Assembly (NCBI GenBank): GCA_964557125.1
Contig: CAZKYX010000009.1
Location: forward strand, 1 to 38,230
DNA length: 38,230 nucleotides
Origin: CAZKYX01 sp964557125
Lineage (GTDB): Bacteria > Patescibacteriota > Microgenomatia > Levybacterales > GWA1-39-11
Direction: 5' to 3'
Below the pieces are notes generated by a model. It did no database searches. It saw only the letters and a list, made by a program, of their open reading frames with translations, and was not told where the DNA came from. Shown in pieces: positions 36,369 through 38,230 of the stretch. The position numbers and the translations under genes are program-made. Within the stretch, counting starts at the first letter, position 1; the number at the start of each line of letters is the position of its first letter.

Positions 36369-37888
36369 CAAGAGGAGATCTGACTGGTATCAAACATCCG
36401 AATAGATTGATATATCGGGCTAATTTGGGTGTTGTAGTAGCCCGGATAGCTCCAACGCATACCAGAGGGGAAAATTGAACACAAGAGTACTCGGAGCTGA
36501 CTTAAACTCGACATTTGATAAGTCCTTCCCAAGTTTGAGAACTTACCCCTCATAAATATGATAATTGCCTCGAGATTATATTTCGCAAGTAACGCGTCAT
36601 CTTTGGTAATTTGAACATTCACAATTTGTCCCTCTATAAGTTTGTTCTGCTCCTTAAATATGTCATCTGAGTAAACACCGTCTAAGTTTTTCTGAATCAA
36701 AGACTGTCGAAGCTCATATAGTTTTTTCAGTTCATTATCTGCTTCATCTCTTCTTTTTTGCAATTGTGTAACCCGCTCGTAATACGTTCTTCTAAGAAGT
36801 GAGATAAAAGCATCTAATCCCTCTTTTGTTGGCGTTATGCTTGATAAGAAATGGATTGTTGCCTCATTTACTTTGTCGGCTGAAATAGATGGAAGACGAC
36901 AACCCTTTTGACAACGATAATATGCATATCTGGCGCGTTTTCCTTTACTCCACCCACCTGTCACAGGATTTCCGCATTGGTCACATACTAAAAGTCTTCT
37001 TAAGGGAAATTCTTTGTTGTCTTTATTTCTTCTTGCGACCGGCGTATTAATATTGGCACTTCTTCCATCAATTGCTGCTTGGACTCTATAAAAAATAGCT
37101 TCAGAAACCATTGGCAATTGTTGTCCACGAACCTGGTCGGGGTATCTACTTGAAACTAAAATACCAATGTAATACTTATTCCTAAACATTCGACTTAAAG
37201 CTTGAGGTCTGATAATTTGCTCACCAATATTGTACCTTTGTCTTAAACCCCACTCATTCATAAGCGTAGCCATTTCTTGAAGGGTTTTTGTGCCGGTTGC
37301 CATTAACTCCCAGGCACTTTTTATCTTATCCCATGTGTTTGGATCCCTTACCGCATACCCGTTTTCATACACATAACCCAGAGGAAGTGTACCGCTTGAA
37401 AGTCCCGCTAAAAATCTTGCTTTTAAGCCATTCTTAGCTCTTTCACCCCTAACGTCATTGTCCATCTGAGCAAAACTTGCAAGCATTGACTCAATAAACC
37501 TCTCAGTAGGGCTGTTTCCTGTCGGTTCTGAAGCAGAGATAATGGCAATCTGGTATTCTGCAAGTCTTTTTCGTATAGCTAAATAATCTTGCAATTGACG
37601 AGAAACTCTATCTATCCGATAAACAATAACAGCATCAAGGTTTCTTTTATTTTTGCGACAAAACTCGATTAGCTCGATTAAAACCGGTCTTCCTAAAATA
37701 GTCTTTGCAGATTTCCCTTCTTCCCTAAAAGTTTGGACAATTTTCATTCCACGTCTTTCTGCCTCCTGAACGCATATTTTCTGTTGAGTTTCCAAGGAGA
37801 AATTATCAACTTGCTCGTCCGTTGATACACGAATATATATAATTGCCCGTTTTGTGTCATTGTTGATAATGCCTTTTCCAATTCCCAT
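36350..37888 (-). CDS. Large serine recombinase (integrase)
   Basis: This 512-residue recombinase has the N-terminal resolvase domain (about 12-160) with catalytic S22 in YIRVSTDEQ, conserved Arg in VYRIDRVSR and a helix E region with RFIESMLASFAQMDN. It also has the recombinase domain (about 170-270, GTLPLGYVYENG), a zinc ribbon (CDQCGNPVTGG ... YYRCQKGC, about 305-335) and a coiled coil (about 375-410). Such enzymes integrate phages and conjugative elements without host factors. The C-terminus (SCRGERN, stop TGA at 36350-36352) is encoded by the complement of the tRNA-Pro 3' end, so its last codons were probably set by integration. It overlaps no other gene and follows a small unknown gene by two bases. 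Confidence 0.95.
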   Translation of the reverse strand: MGIGKGIINNDTKRAIIYIRVSTDEQVDNFSLETQQKICVQEAERRGMKIVQTFREEGKSAKTILGRPVLIELIEFCRKNKRNLDAVIVYRIDRVSRQLQDYLAIRKRLAEYQIAIISASEPTGNSPTERFIESMLASFAQMDNDVRGERAKNGLKARFLAGLSSGTLPLGYVYENGYAVRDPNTWDKIKSAWELMATGTKTLQEMATLMNEWGLRQRYNIGEQIIRPQALSRMFRNKYYIGILVSSRYPDQVRGQQLPMVSEAIFYRVQAAIDGRSANINTPVARRNKDNKEFPLRRLLVCDQCGNPVTGGWSKGKRARYAYYRCQKGCRLPSISADKVNEATIHFLSSITPTKEGLDAFISLLRRTYYERVTQLQKRRDEADNELKKLYELRQSLIQKNLDGVYSDDIFKEQNKLIEGQIVNVQITKDDALLAKYNLEAIIIFMRGKFSNLGRTYQMSSLSQLRVLLCSIFPSGMRWSYPGYYNTQISPIYQSIRMFDTSQISSCRGERN

Positions 37889-37890
37889 GA

Positions 37891-38220
37891 TTATTTTTCG
37901 TTTAAAACCTCTTTTAAAGTCATTCCCTCAAAAACATCTCTTTCGTATTCATCAAGCCATGCATTTATAAGGAATTGAAATTCTGTTACCAAACATTCAA
38001 CTTTTTCATCAGAAAGCGTATTTCCTTTTTCCCCAAGCATTCTTCGCATTTTAAGAACCATCTTTTCTTCAGAATTCTGGGAAAAAATACGGGTGAAAGA
38101 ACTATCTAGTACACTGAAAGGATTTGATGTTAATGACCGAGAAGTTATTTCGTTAGAAGAATTATTAACGTTAGTTTTAGATTGCTGAGTCTGAAATAAA
38201 GGTAATTCTGTAGCTTGCAT
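37891..38220 (-). CDS. Hypothetical protein of the integrated element
   Basis: This 109-residue protein has a Ser/Thr/Asn-rich, probably disordered N-terminus (1-50) and a helical C-terminal half (SEEKMVLKMRRMLGEKG... FLINAWLDEYERDVFEGMTLKEVL). No family is recognised. Its stop lies two bases before the recombinase start, so they are one transcription unit and could form a recombinase plus accessory factor. The start at 38220 is only ten bases from the window edge, so it could be extended upstream. Confidence 0.65.
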   Translation of the reverse strand: MQATELPLFQTQQSKTNVNNSSNEITSRSLTSNPFSVLDSSFTRIFSQNSEEKMVLKMRRMLGEKGNTLSDEKVECLVTEFQFLINAWLDEYERDVFEGMTLKEVLNEK

Positions 38221-38230
38221 ATTCTATCTT

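Overview
This window looks like a chromosomal segment of a Candidate Phyla Radiation bacterium (Patescibacteria, most likely a Parcubacteria-type lineage). The evidence is a divergent 16S rRNA carrying an insertion with its own ORF, a compact AT-rich gene set, many lineage-restricted small proteins, and lone biosynthetic genes. TAA, TAG and TGA all end genes, so the standard bacterial code fits. Two runs of 100 N (7134-7233, 32587-32686) are scaffold gaps.

Layout. 1-1105 (minus) is the 5' half of a 16S rRNA gene, interrupted in helix 6 by about 423 bases encoding a four-helix-bundle protein. A boxA-containing leader and a strong promoter lie upstream. 1637-4139 holds an isolated unknown gene with a Shine-Dalgarno (SD) sequence and two terminators, a DUF1653 gene and mreB. 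4149-9951 holds an O-antigen ligase/TPR membrane protein, peptide deformylase (def), two divergent unknown genes and methionyl-tRNA formyltransferase (fmt). 9955-14183 (minus) holds an unknown gene, rpmB, and a split cobalamin-independent methionine synthase behind a SAM-type riboswitch and terminator. 14478-16015 is the rplJ-rplL operon with its L10 leader, plus a relic of a second rplL tail. 16041-23210 holds a large protein with a beta-carbonic-anhydrase-like metal site, dprA, two membrane-anchored proteins, a GC-rich unknown gene with an rRNA-like leader, and a PP2C phosphatase. 23266-23950 is an AbrB/Doc toxin-antitoxin pair. 24128-27121 is the rod-shape operon mreC-mreD-mrdA. 27139-30062 is a TasA/SipW-like surface-fibre cluster. 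30429-35750 holds a lipase-like hydrolase, a membrane protein, a gap-broken sortase, a Nudix hydrolase, a membrane-anchored protein and a DsbA/DsbB pair. 35798-36368 has tRNA-Arg(CCU), a cupin-like gene and tRNA-Pro(CGG). From about 36350 to the window end there is a probable integrated element whose large serine recombinase ends inside tRNA-Pro.

Expression. Most first genes of transcription units have a sigma70-type promoter (-35 like TTGACA, 16-18 spacer, -10 like TATAAT) whose predicted start site lies 0-12 bases from the start codon, so leaderless or near-leaderless mRNAs seem to be the rule. SD sequences appear mainly at rplL, at the TasA-like gene and at the isolated gene at 1707. Many automatic starts would be extended to the TTG of the -35 hexamer; I corrected these.

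Repeats. Several families of short, often palindromic repeats are scattered through the window. Some lie in frame inside fmt, dprA and mrdA, others between genes and in the L10 leader. These in-frame repeats, the TasA/SipW cluster, the carbonic-anhydrase-like protein, the riboswitch-controlled split MetE, the rplL relic and the GC-rich gene with an rRNA-like leader are the most interesting points.
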